Origin: an uncultured Kiloniellaceae bacterium
Lineage (GTDB): Bacteria > Pseudomonadota > Alphaproteobacteria > Kiloniellales > Kiloniellaceae
Length of the DNA stretch: 64,000 nucleotides
Reading direction: 5' to 3'
Assembly (NCBI GenBank): GCA_947493695.1
Contig: CANLSF010000001.1
Location: 496,001-560,000, forward strand
Positions within the stretch are counted from its first letter, which is position 1. Each line of letters opens with the position of its first letter. Made by a program: the position numbers and the translations under genes. The notes under the pieces are model-generated. The model had not been told where the DNA came from. It did not search any database and saw only the letters and a program-made list of their open reading frames with translations. Below are positions 37,102 to 45,630 of this stretch, one piece after another.

Positions 37102-37650
37102 CTAAAAGAGCTTTTCGAGCGGCAGATGATAATAAAGCGTGGCGATCTCGGTGCCCGGATTCTCGTCGCCGATGCCGGCGTTGGAGATATGACTGATTGC
37201 GATGCCCAGGCGCGAGCGATCTTCGAAGCGGTAGGCCAGTTCCAGCTGAGAGCGGAATTCCAGCGCGCTGTCCAAGTCCAGGCCACTGCCTTCTTCAAAG
37301 AAGCCGACGCCGAAATTCGGAGTCAGGACCACGTTCTTGCCGAAATAAATATCGACCAGGACACCTGCCCCGCCCCAGATGCCGCCTTCGCTGGTGGCCT
37401 CAATGCCGGCCCAGGGTTTGAAGATCCAGAGCTTCTCATTATGCCGGTACTCCAGACGGAAATCCGCCGCGTCGTCGGCGTCATCGTCCTTGATCGCACG
37501 CAGGGCGTCGAAATAGCCGACGCCAACCGAAATAAGTGCGGAATCGTCTTCCCCCGCCATCGCTTCGGAATGCAGTCCGGAGCCAAAGGAAATTGAAATG
37601 GCCGTCGCGCAAAAAGCTACAGCCGAAAAGAAACGGCGCCGAAATGACAC
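37102..37650 (-). CDS. PagL-like lipid A 3-O-deacylase
   Basis: The 182-residue product has a signal peptide ending near SEAMAG and then a beta-barrel outer membrane protein pattern (alternating YFDALRAI, FRLEYRHNEK, FRSQLELAYRF). The active-site block IAISHISNAGIGDENPGTEI carries His154, Ser156 and Glu168, with the same H-x-S-(11)-E spacing as PagL, which removes the 3-O-linked acyl chain of lipid A. It ends ATLYYHLPLEKLF with a terminal Phe typical of outer membrane proteins. It is downstream of tRNA-Arg on the same strand. Confidence 0.9.
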   Translation of the reverse strand: MSFRRRFFSAVAFCATAISISFGSGLHSEAMAGEDDSALISVGVGYFDALRAIKDDDADDAADFRLEYRHNEKLWIFKPWAGIEATSEGGIWGGAGVLVDIYFGKNVVLTPNFGVGFFEEGSGLDLDSALEFRSQLELAYRFEDRSRLGIAISHISNAGIGDENPGTEIATLYYHLPLEKLF

Positions 37651-38018
37651 AGTGGAATCCCCCCAGTTTTCAACCCGACCTCAGAGCACTGCAGCAGACG
37701 GATTACGTCGCCGACATGCACCCTTTGAAAGCATGAATTCCTCTGGAAATACAAACCAGAAGATGAATTCAGCTCTAACATAACGACAAGATAGGAATCT
37801 TGTAAATGCCCGCAACGCTATGTCGTGGCCTGATTTTACACAACGCTTAGCTCTTTGCATCACACCTGGGGCTTGGCACGCCCGTTCTGTCTGTGGCGGC
37901 TTTCGAATTGCTTGAGATCCGGCCAGTTGTTGGCGCGGTTTATGCCCCTGCAGACCAGCCTGCAATGCAGCTCTTTTGCCCGTCATCGGCGAGGATCATT
38001 TAATTCCGTCCGCTTTGA
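37651..38018. other. Intergenic region without recognisable features
   Basis: About 370 bases between the PagL-like and VOC genes, both on the minus strand. I see no gene, tRNA or strong hairpin; the right part is moderately GC-rich but codes only in shadow frames. Confidence 0.5.
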
Positions 38019-38366
38019 TCAGGAGCCATCATCCCCGGCCTGCCCAGTGATCCGGAAGGGATTGCCTTCCGGGTCTTTGCCGCCGCAGAGCGAAAGGTCG
38101 TGCACCGGGTGTGGCTTGATGTCTCCAAGACGCACGCCACGATCCTTCAGCTCGGCGCTGGTCTCCTGCAATGCCACATCGGTTTCGAAATCCAGACGCG
38201 GCTTGCGTTTGCCCCGGTGCAGCGCAATCCGGCAGGCCCCGGCATCGAATTCGATCCAGCCCTTACGCTCCTCGCTGACCGGCAAGCCCAGTTTATCGCG
38301 ATAGAAAGCCGCCTCTTTCTCGATATCGGCGACAAAAAGCACGATCCGCTGCAGGTTCAAACTCAT
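38019..38366 (-). CDS. Glyoxalase/VOC-family protein
   Basis: The 115-residue product is one vicinal-oxygen-chelate module: RIVLFVADIEKEAAFYRDKLGLPV at the N-terminus, a middle strand set WIEFDAGACRIALHRG, and the ending FGGKDPEGNPFRI-like DLSLCGGKDPEGNPFRI. A functional enzyme usually needs two such modules, so it probably dimerises. Substrate is unknown. It follows the prolyl iminopeptidase gene by 31 bases and is likely cotranscribed. Confidence 0.9.
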   Translation of the reverse strand: MSLNLQRIVLFVADIEKEAAFYRDKLGLPVSEERKGWIEFDAGACRIALHRGKRKPRLDFETDVALQETSAELKDRGVRLGDIKPHPVHDLSLCGGKDPEGNPFRITGQAGDDGS

Positions 38367-38397
38367 GAAGGCGGCCCCTGTTTTTCGGTTTTGAGAG

Positions 38398-39372
38398 TCA
38401 GCGCAGTGTTTTAAAGCGCTCCGTTGCGGCGATCAGCGCCTTGCGAATACCCGGCTCCATCGCCGAGTGCCCGGCATCAGGCACGACGATGTAGTCTGCC
38501 TCCGGCCAGGCTTGATGCAGTTCGTAGGCCGTGATGATCGGACAGACCACGTCGTAGCGGCCCTGAACGATCACGGAGGGTATGTCGCGAATTCGGTCCA
38601 GGTTTTCGAGCAACGCATTTTCAGACAAAAAGATCCCATTGATGAAATAGTGTGCCTCGATCCGGGCGAGGTTCAGCGCCATGGCGTCCTCACCGAAGTT
38701 GGCGACGGTGCCCGGGTTGGGCAACAGGGTCGAACAACAGCCTTCGAAGGTGCTCCATATTCTTGCCGCCGGCAGATGTACGGCCGGATCAGGATCGGTC
38801 AGCCGACGGTGATAGTTCGTCAGCAGGTCGCCGCGTTCATCTTCGGGAAGAAAACCCGAAAACCGCGCCCATTCCTCCGGGAAAATCATGCGCATCCCGT
38901 TCAGGAACCACTCGATCTCAGAGGGACGGCCAAGGAAAATACCGCGCAGGATCAGCCCGCGGACGGATTGCGGATGAGCCTGCGCGTAGGCCAGCGCGAG
39001 CGTACTGCCCCAGGAACCGCCGAAGACCACCCAGCGCTCAATTCCCAATTCCGCCCGCAGCGCCTCGAGATCCGCTACCAGATGCTGAGTGCTGTTATCC
39101 TGGAGCTCGCCCTGCGGCCTGGAGCGCCCGGCGCCACGCTGATCGAACACGACGATGCGGTAGTCCGAAGGATCAAAAAAGCGGCGATGATCCGGGGCCG
39201 CCCCCGCGCCCGGCCCGCCGTGCAGAAACACGACCGGCGTGCCGTCTGGATTGCCGCAGGTTTCCCAATAAATCTCATGCAGGTCGTCAACCGCCAGATG
39301 CCCGTTGTCGCCAACACTGATCGTGGGGAAAAGCCCGCTCACCCGGCCTGGACTGTCAGCTGTAGACATCAT
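38398..39372 (-). CDS. pip: Prolyl iminopeptidase (alpha/beta hydrolase)
   Basis: The 324-residue enzyme removes N-terminal proline from peptides. It has HEIYWETCGNPDGTPVVFLHGGPGAG with the oxyanion HGGPG, DQRGAGRS, the nucleophile elbow GGSWGSTLALAYAQ, WSTFEGCCSTLLPN, the late Asp in QGRYDVVCP and the catalytic His in DAGHS. ATG 39372 (adjacent ATG codons) follows a GGGAAA ribosome-binding site; the upstream open frame adds 19 non-conserved residues. Confidence 0.94.
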   Translation of the reverse strand: MMSTADSPGRVSGLFPTISVGDNGHLAVDDLHEIYWETCGNPDGTPVVFLHGGPGAGAAPDHRRFFDPSDYRIVVFDQRGAGRSRPQGELQDNSTQHLVADLEALRAELGIERWVVFGGSWGSTLALAYAQAHPQSVRGLILRGIFLGRPSEIEWFLNGMRMIFPEEWARFSGFLPEDERGDLLTNYHRRLTDPDPAVHLPAARIWSTFEGCCSTLLPNPGTVANFGEDAMALNLARIEAHYFINGIFLSENALLENLDRIRDIPSVIVQGRYDVVCPIITAYELHQAWPEADYIVVPDAGHSAMEPGIRKALIAATERFKTLR

Positions 39373-39600
39373 TTTCCCGTACAAGCCCTTCTTGCCATGA
39401 CGATTGTTGTGCGAACGCAGCCCTCTCACATCGGAAGCGCCCGAGTATGGTGGAACTGGGGATTCACCCTGAAGCTCGCCCTTAGTTTATCGCGTTGCCG
39501 CCCGGGGTAAAAGCCGCAGACGCGCGCTGTCTCAGGAAGTACGGGATTTTACTAATATTCAATTCGTGGACTCCTGAAATTCATGACCTAAACTGCGCCC

Positions 39601-40416
39601 ATGCCTCGACTCGCTCTCACTTCAGCCAGGTGCCAACTGACGGCTCTCCTTTTGGGTCTCTGCCTCGTCGTTTCGGGGGTGCCCACAAGGGCTGAGGTTC
39701 CGCCGGATGGCTTCGAGGCCGGCGGAAGCGTCAGAGTGGCCAAGGTACTGGACGGCGTCAGCCTGGAGCTGGAAGACGGCAGGATCCTGCGGCTGGACGG
39801 GCTTCAGGCGCCTTCGATCCCACCCTGGTACAAAAAGCAGGCGATCTGGCCGCCCAGCGGGAAAGCCAGGGTCGCTCTCGGGAAACTGGTGCAGGATGAG
39901 ACCCTGCAGCTTTCATTCGATCAACGCCGCAGCGACCGCCATAACCGGATTCTGGCGCAGGTGACCGACAGTCAGGGCCGCTGGCTGCAGGGCGAACTGC
40001 TGCGCCGGGGTCTGGCAAGGGTTGAGGGTGCGCCCGACAATCGCGCAGCCCTTGGCGAAATGCTGGCCCTTGAAGCAGCCGCGCGGGACGCCGGGCGCGG
40101 GCTCTGGGCCCATCCCTACTATGCGGTCAGGCGTCACGATGCCCTGGAGGGAAATCTGGGCCAATTCCAGTTGGTTGAGGGGCGGGTCTTGAAGGTGGCA
40201 GTCGTGGGCGGACGCGCCTATCTTAACTTTGGCGAGGACTGGCGCAGCGATTTCACCCTGGTGATCGATCCCGCGCAGCGCCGGCGCTTTGAGGCCGCAG
40301 GCTTCGAGGCCGCGCAGTATGAGGGCCGCCGCGTGCGGGCGCGCGGCTGGTTGGAATTTCGTAACGGTGTGACGATTAATATCACGCACCCGGAACAGAT
40401 TGAGGTACTTGAGTGA
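39601..40416 (+). CDS. Exported SNase-like protein with degenerate active site
   Basis: The 271-residue product has a signal peptide (LTALLLGLCLVVSGVPTRAE) and a staphylococcal-nuclease OB-fold: VAKVLDGVSLELEDGRILRLDGLQAP, RHNRILAQVTDSQGRWLQGELLRRGLARV, DAGRGLWAHP. The usual active site RLxGIDxPE is here RLDGLQAPS, so the catalytic Asp and Glu are replaced by Gln and Ser while the two Arg positions remain. It is therefore probably not a nuclease. A second OB-like segment follows (VEGRVLKVAVVGGRAYLNFG, ARGWLEF). Its stop overlaps the start of the M48-LysM gene, so they are coupled. Confidence 0.88.
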   Translation: MPRLALTSARCQLTALLLGLCLVVSGVPTRAEVPPDGFEAGGSVRVAKVLDGVSLELEDGRILRLDGLQAPSIPPWYKKQAIWPPSGKARVALGKLVQDETLQLSFDQRRSDRHNRILAQVTDSQGRWLQGELLRRGLARVEGAPDNRAALGEMLALEAAARDAGRGLWAHPYYAVRRHDALEGNLGQFQLVEGRVLKVAVVGGRAYLNFGEDWRSDFTLVIDPAQRRRFEAAGFEAAQYEGRRVRARGWLEFRNGVTINITHPEQIEVLE

Positions 40417-41900
40417 TGATCTTCTCCCGATCGCGTGCAGGTTTGGCGCGCATTCTGACTGCCTCGGCGATGCTGGCCTCCATGGTTGTTCTCAGTGGCT
40501 GCGAGACCTCGCCGGCGACCGGCGAATCCTTTTTCACCGGCGGCCTGACGAAAGACAAGGAAGCCTCGCTCGGCGCGCAGGAGCACAAAAAAATCCTGCA
40601 ACAGTTCGGTGGGGCCTACGATGATCCTGAACTCTCCCGATACATCACCAGTCTTGGCAATCTGCTGGTCAAGACCTCGGAGACCCCCAACGACAAATTC
40701 ACCTTCACGCTCCTCGATTCTCCCGTGGTCAACGCTTTCGCCCTGCCCGGCGGCTATGTCTATCTGACACGCGGCCTGCTGGCCCTGGCCGACGACGAGG
40801 CGGAGATTGCCGGTGTTACGGCCCATGAAATCGGCCATGTCACGGCACGGCACGCGTCGCAGCGCTATGGACGCGCAACCGCCACCTCTATCCTGGCAAC
40901 AGGTGTCGGCATTCTTCTGGGGAGCCAGGAAGCCGCGGCGGCAGCGAACCAGGTTGGTGCCATGGCTCTGCAGAGCTATTCCCGGGATCAGGAGTTCCAG
41001 GCCGATCTGCTGGGTGTCCGCTATCTCTCACGCGGCGGCTTCGAGCCGGAGGGTATGGCCGATTTTCTGACCAAGCTGCAATCCGACAGCCGCCTGAACG
41101 CGAAAATCGCAGGCAATCCGGAGGCCGCCGACGAATTCAATATCATGCAGACCCACCCGCGCACGGCAGATCGTATCCAGCGCGCGATTGCGCAGGCCGG
41201 TGAGAAACCGGTCAAGGACCCGATTGTCGGGCGCGATGTCTTTCTCGCGAAGATCGACGGCATGATTTATGGTGACGGCCCCAGTCAGGGCTTCACCCGG
41301 GGCCGCGAGTTCCTGCACCCGGAGCTGCGCTTCGCCTTCGAGGTCCCGCTGAAGTACCGGATCATCAACCGGCCTGACAAGGTCATTGCCCAGCACCCGG
41401 ACAGCTCAGTGATCGTGTTCCAACAGGGGTCGAAGCCGGCCAATCTATCCCTGAGCGAGTACCTGAGAAGAGGCCCTGGCGCAAAGCGGTCACTGCAAAA
41501 CATCGAGCAGATCGAGATCAACGGCATGGATGCGGTCACCGCCCAGACAAGGGTCGAAGGCCCGCAGGGCGAGCACGACTGGCGCTTTACCACGATCCAG
41601 TACGACGAGAAAACGCTCTACAATTTTCTCTTTGTCACCCGCCCCGAGGCGACGGGTGCGCAGGCCCTGGGCCTGAAGCGGACAACCTACAGCTTCCGGA
41701 AACTCAGCGCGCAGGAAGCCGGCGAGCTGAAACCGAAACGCCTGCGGATCTACACAGTGAAGGCGGGCGATACGGCGACGAAGATCGCTGAACGCTTTCC
41801 CTTCGAGGATTTCAGGCTGGCGCGCTTTGCGACCCTGAACGGACTGGATCCGAAAAAGCCCCTGAAAGCCGGTCAGAAGGTAAAGATCATCGTGCAGTAA
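40413..41900 (+). CDS. Lipoprotein M48 metalloprotease with C-terminal LysM-like domain
   Basis: The 495-residue product has a lipoprotein signal (LASMVVLSGC) and an M48 domain resembling BepA/YfgC: NAFALPGGYVYLTRGLL, zinc motif HEIGH at residues 138-142, RDQEFQADLLGVRYL, and the middle part that binds outer-membrane assembly clients. The last 50 residues (RIYTVKAGDTATKIAERF to GQKVKII) look like a LysM peptidoglycan-binding motif. It should lie in the periplasm attached to a membrane and act in outer membrane protein quality control. The GTG at 40413 overlaps the upstream stop; ATG 40416 is equally likely. Confidence 0.92.
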   Translation: MMIFSRSRAGLARILTASAMLASMVVLSGCETSPATGESFFTGGLTKDKEASLGAQEHKKILQQFGGAYDDPELSRYITSLGNLLVKTSETPNDKFTFTLLDSPVVNAFALPGGYVYLTRGLLALADDEAEIAGVTAHEIGHVTARHASQRYGRATATSILATGVGILLGSQEAAAAANQVGAMALQSYSRDQEFQADLLGVRYLSRGGFEPEGMADFLTKLQSDSRLNAKIAGNPEAADEFNIMQTHPRTADRIQRAIAQAGEKPVKDPIVGRDVFLAKIDGMIYGDGPSQGFTRGREFLHPELRFAFEVPLKYRIINRPDKVIAQHPDSSVIVFQQGSKPANLSLSEYLRRGPGAKRSLQNIEQIEINGMDAVTAQTRVEGPQGEHDWRFTTIQYDEKTLYNFLFVTRPEATGAQALGLKRTTYSFRKLSAQEAGELKPKRLRIYTVKAGDTATKIAERFPFEDFRLARFATLNGLDPKKPLKAGQKVKIIVQ

Positions 41901-41924
41901 ATATGTGTGTTTGCTGTTCCGGGC

Positions 41925-41980
41925 CGCACTCCTCCCGACCACCCAATGACATTATGCTGTGGGTGGCCGGGAGGAGTGCG
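41925..41980. repeat. Long hairpin between convergent genes
   Basis: A 21-bp arm (CGCACTCCTCCCGACCACCCA) pairs with its downstream partner with one mismatch around a 14-base loop. There is no T-run on either side, but its position between the convergent M48 and rpoH stops suggests a bidirectional terminator or an RNA stabiliser. Confidence 0.6.
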
Positions 41981-42008
41981 AGCCGGAGCCGTTTCTTCAA
42001 ACTGAAGT

Positions 42009-42893
42009 CTAGACTTCAGCGATCAGGTCGTCGCTGACTTCCACCCGGCGCAGCATGGCGCTCTTGAGTTTGGAGAGCGCGCGGCCCTCGAGCTGGCGAA
42101 CCCGCTCCTTGCTGACCCCGAGCTCACGGCCCAGTTCCTCCAGCGTGGCACTTTCCTCGGTCAGGCGCCGCGCCTTGACGATCCGCTGTTCGCGCAGCGG
42201 AAGCTCTGAGAGGGCCTCGGTGATCCAGCGGCTCCGGGTTTCTCCATCTTTGTAGGAGATAATCAGGTCTTCCGGGTTCGGGCGTTCGTCGACCAGAAAG
42301 TCCTGCCACTCGCTTTCACCGTCTTCGCCGATAACATGATTGAGCGAGTGGTCCATTCCGGAGAGCCGTTGCTCCATGGATTCGACTTCATGGAGACCGA
42401 CAGACAATTCGGTTGCGACCTGAGCCCGCCCGTCGTCGTCGAAGCCACTACCGCTTTCGTCTTCGATCCGGGCGCGCAGGCGGCGGAAATTGAAGAACAG
42501 CGTCTTCTGGGCAGCAGTCGTTCCCGTCCGCACAATTGACCAGTTGCGCAGGACAAAATCCTGGATCGCCGAACGAATCCACCAGCTGGCATAGGTCGAA
42601 AAGCGGATCTCACGGTCTGGATCGAAGCGGGCCGCCGCCTGCATCAGACCGACCGAGCCCTCCTGGACCAGATCGCTGATCGGCAAGCCATAGTGCCGGT
42701 AACGGGTGGCCGTCGAGACCACAAGGCGGGTGTAGGATCGAATCAGTTCATGGAGCGCAGCTTCATTTTTGTCATCGCGCCAGGCCCGTGCGAGATCGAA
42801 TTCGTGATCCCGCGCCAAAAGAGGCTCGGACATTGATTTCCGGATGAAGCGTGTCTGCGCGCGATGAGTCTCTGCGTTTTCGAATCGCGCCAT
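42009..42893 (-). CDS. rpoH: RNA polymerase heat-shock sigma factor RpoH
   Basis: The 294-residue sigma-70-type factor has region 2 (LIRSYTRLVVSTATRYRHYGLPISDLVQEGSVGLMQA split over two helices, then FSTYASWWIRSAIQDFVLRNWSIVR) and region 4 with an HTH (LPLREQRIVKARRL, LEELGRELGVSKERVRQLE). The RpoH box is TAAQKTLFFNFRRLRAR. It lacks the long region 1.1 of RpoD. It may control htpG at 51.5 kb. It is 400 bases from the pseudophosphatase, with a long leader. Confidence 0.96.
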   Translation of the reverse strand: MARFENAETHRAQTRFIRKSMSEPLLARDHEFDLARAWRDDKNEAALHELIRSYTRLVVSTATRYRHYGLPISDLVQEGSVGLMQAAARFDPDREIRFSTYASWWIRSAIQDFVLRNWSIVRTGTTAAQKTLFFNFRRLRARIEDESGSGFDDDGRAQVATELSVGLHEVESMEQRLSGMDHSLNHVIGEDGESEWQDFLVDERPNPEDLIISYKDGETRSRWITEALSELPLREQRIVKARRLTEESATLEELGRELGVSKERVRQLEGRALSKLKSAMLRRVEVSDDLIAEV

Positions 42894-43290
42894 AACGGCG
42901 GTACCCCTCGGTGTTTTCTAACGGCACAAACCCTGTACGCGGGCCGGACGTAGATGGATCACCAAAACAACAAACAGCGCAGCTATCTACTTATAAGAGT
43001 ATAAAAGCACAGAGTTCGCGTCAGTGCGAACTTTTTTGTGTTAACATCATGTCAGGCGATGCAAGTAAATCAGTAGAACGCGCCTCAGATCAGGCAAAGA
43101 TGCACCACTGTCAGAAGGCGTTATGACGAGGGATTGTGTCGATATTTCAACGCAACGGCATATCGAATAAACAGCCGGACAAAGGCTCAGACGAGCCCGC
43201 AGGCGCGTGCGACGCTCGAGTCGGCGTGCCGAGGCCGCTATCTCTGACCGGCTTCAGACTTTAGATCCGGTCGTGATTCCGCGATGGTTT
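42894..43290. other. rpoH leader region with an orphan terminator-like hairpin
   Basis: No gene is supported. It should contain the rpoH promoter on the minus strand; a T-tailed hairpin on the plus strand (43013-43037) is listed separately. The rest (43040-43290) holds no structure I can name. Confidence 0.45.
43013..43037 (+). terminator. Orphan terminator-like hairpin on the plus strand
   Basis: AGTTCGC pairs perfectly with GCGAACT around GTCAGT and is followed by six T residues. No plus-strand gene ends here, so it may end a short noncoding RNA or be coincidental. Confidence 0.4.
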
Positions 43291-44091
43291 TCAGGCCTCG
43301 AGAGTCTCGATCACATCGCCCTCGGGGCTCAGACAGGCCGCCATGAGAGGCCCACCGAACCCGCAGCCGGCATCCAGCGTGACGGTATAATCGCCGGTTT
43401 CCAGGCCCGGGTGCGCGGGGTCGTAGCCACGCACAATGCGCTGAAAGTCTCCGTAAGGTTCGCTCAAGCGTGCGAAAGCGGCTGAACTCCACCAGAAACT
43501 GTCCTTTTGCGTTTCCAGCGGCCGGGTTGGATCCAATCCGGTATGAACGAACAAGAGCCGGCGGTCCGAGGTGTAGGCCGCACGGCGGATTTCGTTCATG
43601 ATCTGGTAGTGGCCGGGATTGTCCTGGATAGCGCTGCGCAGTCGCCCGGTCCAGCGGGTCAGCTGCAGAGGACCGGACGCGGCCTCGCGCAGTCCTTCTT
43701 TAGCACTGGAACCGTAGGCTTCGAGTGTCGCATCAACGCCCTGATCCAACATCCAGGAGAGAACGCCACGCGGGTCGCTGGCGAACTGGAGCTGCAGCAG
43801 CTTCTGCCACATCTCTTCCTGACCGCCACGCAGAAAAGCAATGTCTTCCGGGAAGTTCTGATGAAGGGCCAGGAAACCCCGGCGGAATTCGATGACGTGA
43901 TCAAGGGTCTGGCGGATTCTGTCGCCTCGGCCGATCAGATTGCCCAGATAGACAACCCGGTCGCCGCGCCGTAGCCGGCCCTCAAGCTGAGCATGCAGGC
44001 GGTCGAGGCGATCTGCGTCGCCGTGAACCGAAGAAATCGTCCAGATTCTCCGCGCCGCGCGTAAAACCGCAAATTTCTGCCGATCGCGCAT
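43291..44091 (-). CDS. Degenerate metallophosphatase (pseudophosphatase)
   Basis: The 266-residue product has the calcineurin-like metallophosphoesterase fold but has lost nearly all metal ligands. The GDxHG motif is SSVHGD (Asp to Ser21, His23 kept), GDxxDRG is GNLIGRG (Asp to Asn51), and GNHE is GGQE (Asn90 to Gly, His to Gln91). VHTG still has its His, but the late HGH site reads RGYDPAH. Flanking residues (FLRGGQEEMWQKLLQLQF, VVYLGNLIGRG) remain close to the family, so the losses look selected. It probably binds a ligand or partner rather than catalysing. ATG 44091 is chosen over TTG 44115. Confidence 0.85.
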   Translation of the reverse strand: MRDRQKFAVLRAARRIWTISSVHGDADRLDRLHAQLEGRLRRGDRVVYLGNLIGRGDRIRQTLDHVIEFRRGFLALHQNFPEDIAFLRGGQEEMWQKLLQLQFASDPRGVLSWMLDQGVDATLEAYGSSAKEGLREAASGPLQLTRWTGRLRSAIQDNPGHYQIMNEIRRAAYTSDRRLLFVHTGLDPTRPLETQKDSFWWSSAAFARLSEPYGDFQRIVRGYDPAHPGLETGDYTVTLDAGCGFGGPLMAACLSPEGDVIETLEA

Positions 44092-44257
44092 GATGGCGGC
44101 AGATGGCCTCCTCAACCACTATAAGGGAGCGCGCAACCGATAAAGGTTAGAGCCGCACCAACGAGCCAAAATCAACAAGCAAATATACCCCCATGGGATA
44201 TCAACCTCAGGTTACCCCGATTCGATCACGCCATGAACAGCTATTACTCGTACAGGC

Positions 44258-44755
44258 TCAGGCCGCTGTGAGCAACTCTTCCAGCTTCTGTGTCGCTGCT
44301 TCTTCGTCAATTTTTTCAACAGCGGCCAGTTCACGTGCCAGACGGTCTAAAGCAGCCTGATACATCTGCCGTTCGCTGTAAGACTGGTCCGGCTGGTCTG
44401 CGCTGCGATGCAGGTCACGTACGACTTCGGCAATAGAGACCGGATCGCCGGAATTGATCTTGGCTTCATATTCCTGCGCCCGGCGGCTCCACATGGTGCG
44501 CTTTGCACGGCTGCGGCCCTTGAGAGTGGTCAGAGCGGAATCCATCATCTTGCGGCTCGAGAGCTTCCGCAGACCCGATTCATGCGCCTTGTTCACCGGA
44601 ACCCGGAGCGTCATCCGGTCTTTTTCGAATTTGATGATGATCAGTTCGAGGGTAACGTCAGAAATTTCCTGGGTTTCAACACCCACAACCCGGCCAACGC
44701 CGTGGGTCGGGTAAACCACGTAATCGCCGGTCCCGAATTCACTCGATTTCGCCAT
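44258..44755 (-). CDS. carD: CarD-family transcription regulator
   Basis: CarD binds RNA polymerase beta and stabilises open complexes, affecting rRNA and stress genes. The 165-residue product has the N-terminal RNAP-interaction domain (GDYVVYPTHGVGRVVGVETQE, LIIIKFEKDRMTLRVPVNKA) and a C-terminal helical DNA-binding domain (RAKRTMWSRRAQEYEAKINSGD, AEVVRDLHRS). Ordered from ATG 44755; the open frame reaches 44794 but those residues are not family-like. Its likely promoter lies at 45005-45033. Confidence 0.95.
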   Translation of the reverse strand: MAKSSEFGTGDYVVYPTHGVGRVVGVETQEISDVTLELIIIKFEKDRMTLRVPVNKAHESGLRKLSSRKMMDSALTTLKGRSRAKRTMWSRRAQEYEAKINSGDPVSIAEVVRDLHRSADQPDQSYSERQMYQAALDRLARELAAVEKIDEEAATQKLEELLTAA

Positions 44756-45157
44756 TTCGTGTTCTCGTGCTCCGTCTGTTTTCCGCCCTTGCACTACCTG
44801 GGCAACTGCGCCCTGACCGCAATTCTAGAGGTCAAGAGCGGCGGGTGCGGATGTGCGGCGCTGAACGGCATGACAGATAGTCGCTGTCTCACGCCGTTTT
44901 CCTTCACATGCAAAAGACAACCCCGCACAAATCGGCGCCAAATAGCACCGAGTGTCGAGGTTGGTTTGCCACACACGCAATCGCCATCAATGTGTAGCAA
45001 ATACTTTATACTATATTTGAGCCGCCAAAACAACTGTTGCGCCGCAACATAGCCCGGTCTTTTCTGCAAGTCTGCTATGCCCGATGCTACTAAGCAGTGC
45101 ACGCGCACACCAGAAAGGAGAATAATTTTCAGGTATTTACACGCGGAGACTCAATAA
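44756..45157. other. Intergenic region upstream of carD
   Basis: About 400 bases between fdxA and carD without a supported gene. It contains the predicted carD promoter and palindrome near 45005-45049, implying a leader of roughly 240 bases on the carD transcript. Confidence 0.55.
45005..45049 (-). promoter_or_regulatory. Predicted sigma-70 promoter of carD with upstream palindrome
   Basis: On the minus strand TTGTTT (-35, 45028-45033) and TATAAA (-10, 45005-45010) are separated by 17 bases. Just upstream is the 15-base palindrome TGTTGCG-C-CGCAACA (45035-45049), placed like an activator site. Confidence 0.55.
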
Positions 45158-45499
45158 TCAACCGTCGGTATTGCCCGGCGCGGCGCTGAAGAACTTCTCA
45201 AACTTGCCCGTTTGCTCTCGATATGTGTCCGCATCGGCCGGCGCATCGCCCTTGCGGGTAATATTCGGCCAGGTTTCGCTGTATTCGCGGTTCAGCTCCA
45301 GCCACTTTTCGGCCTCGGTGTCGCTATCGGGCAAAATCGCCTCCGGCGGGCACTCCGGCTCGCAAACACCGCAGTCGATGCACTCGTCGGGATGAATGAC
45401 CAACATGTTTTCACCTTCGTAGAAGCAGTCCACCGGACAGACTTCGACGCAGTCCATGTATTTGCACTTAATGCAGGCCTCGTTCACGATGTAGGTCAT
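45158..45499 (-). CDS. fdxA: 7Fe ferredoxin FdxA
   Basis: The 113-residue ferredoxin carries one [3Fe-4S] and one [4Fe-4S] cluster, with [17 protein letters not shown] and [12 protein letters not shown] as the ligand segments and the start MTYIVNEAC. The last 50 residues are the usual FdxA extension. It lies upstream of carD on the same strand in a block conserved in alphaproteobacteria. Confidence 0.96.
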   Translation of the reverse strand: MTYIVNEACIKCKYMDCVEVCPVDCFYEGENMLVIHPDECIDCGVCEPECPPEAILPDSDTEAEKWLELNREYSETWPNITRKGDAPADADTYREQTGKFEKFFSAAPGNTDG

Positions 45500-45630
45500 C
45501 TTTTATCTCCTCGCCAACGGCACATTGGGGTCCACAATCCCGGCGCCGTATCCTTCTCCACGTTAGTAATCACTTGAACAACCGGCCTTACGCTCTGCGC
45601 AAAGATCCGGGTTCACCTCAAATCAGCGTG

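Noticed and set aside
37681-37986. 101-codon minus-strand frame between PagL-like and VOC genes
   Set aside because: Composition unlike the coding sequences here, no start signal and no domain.
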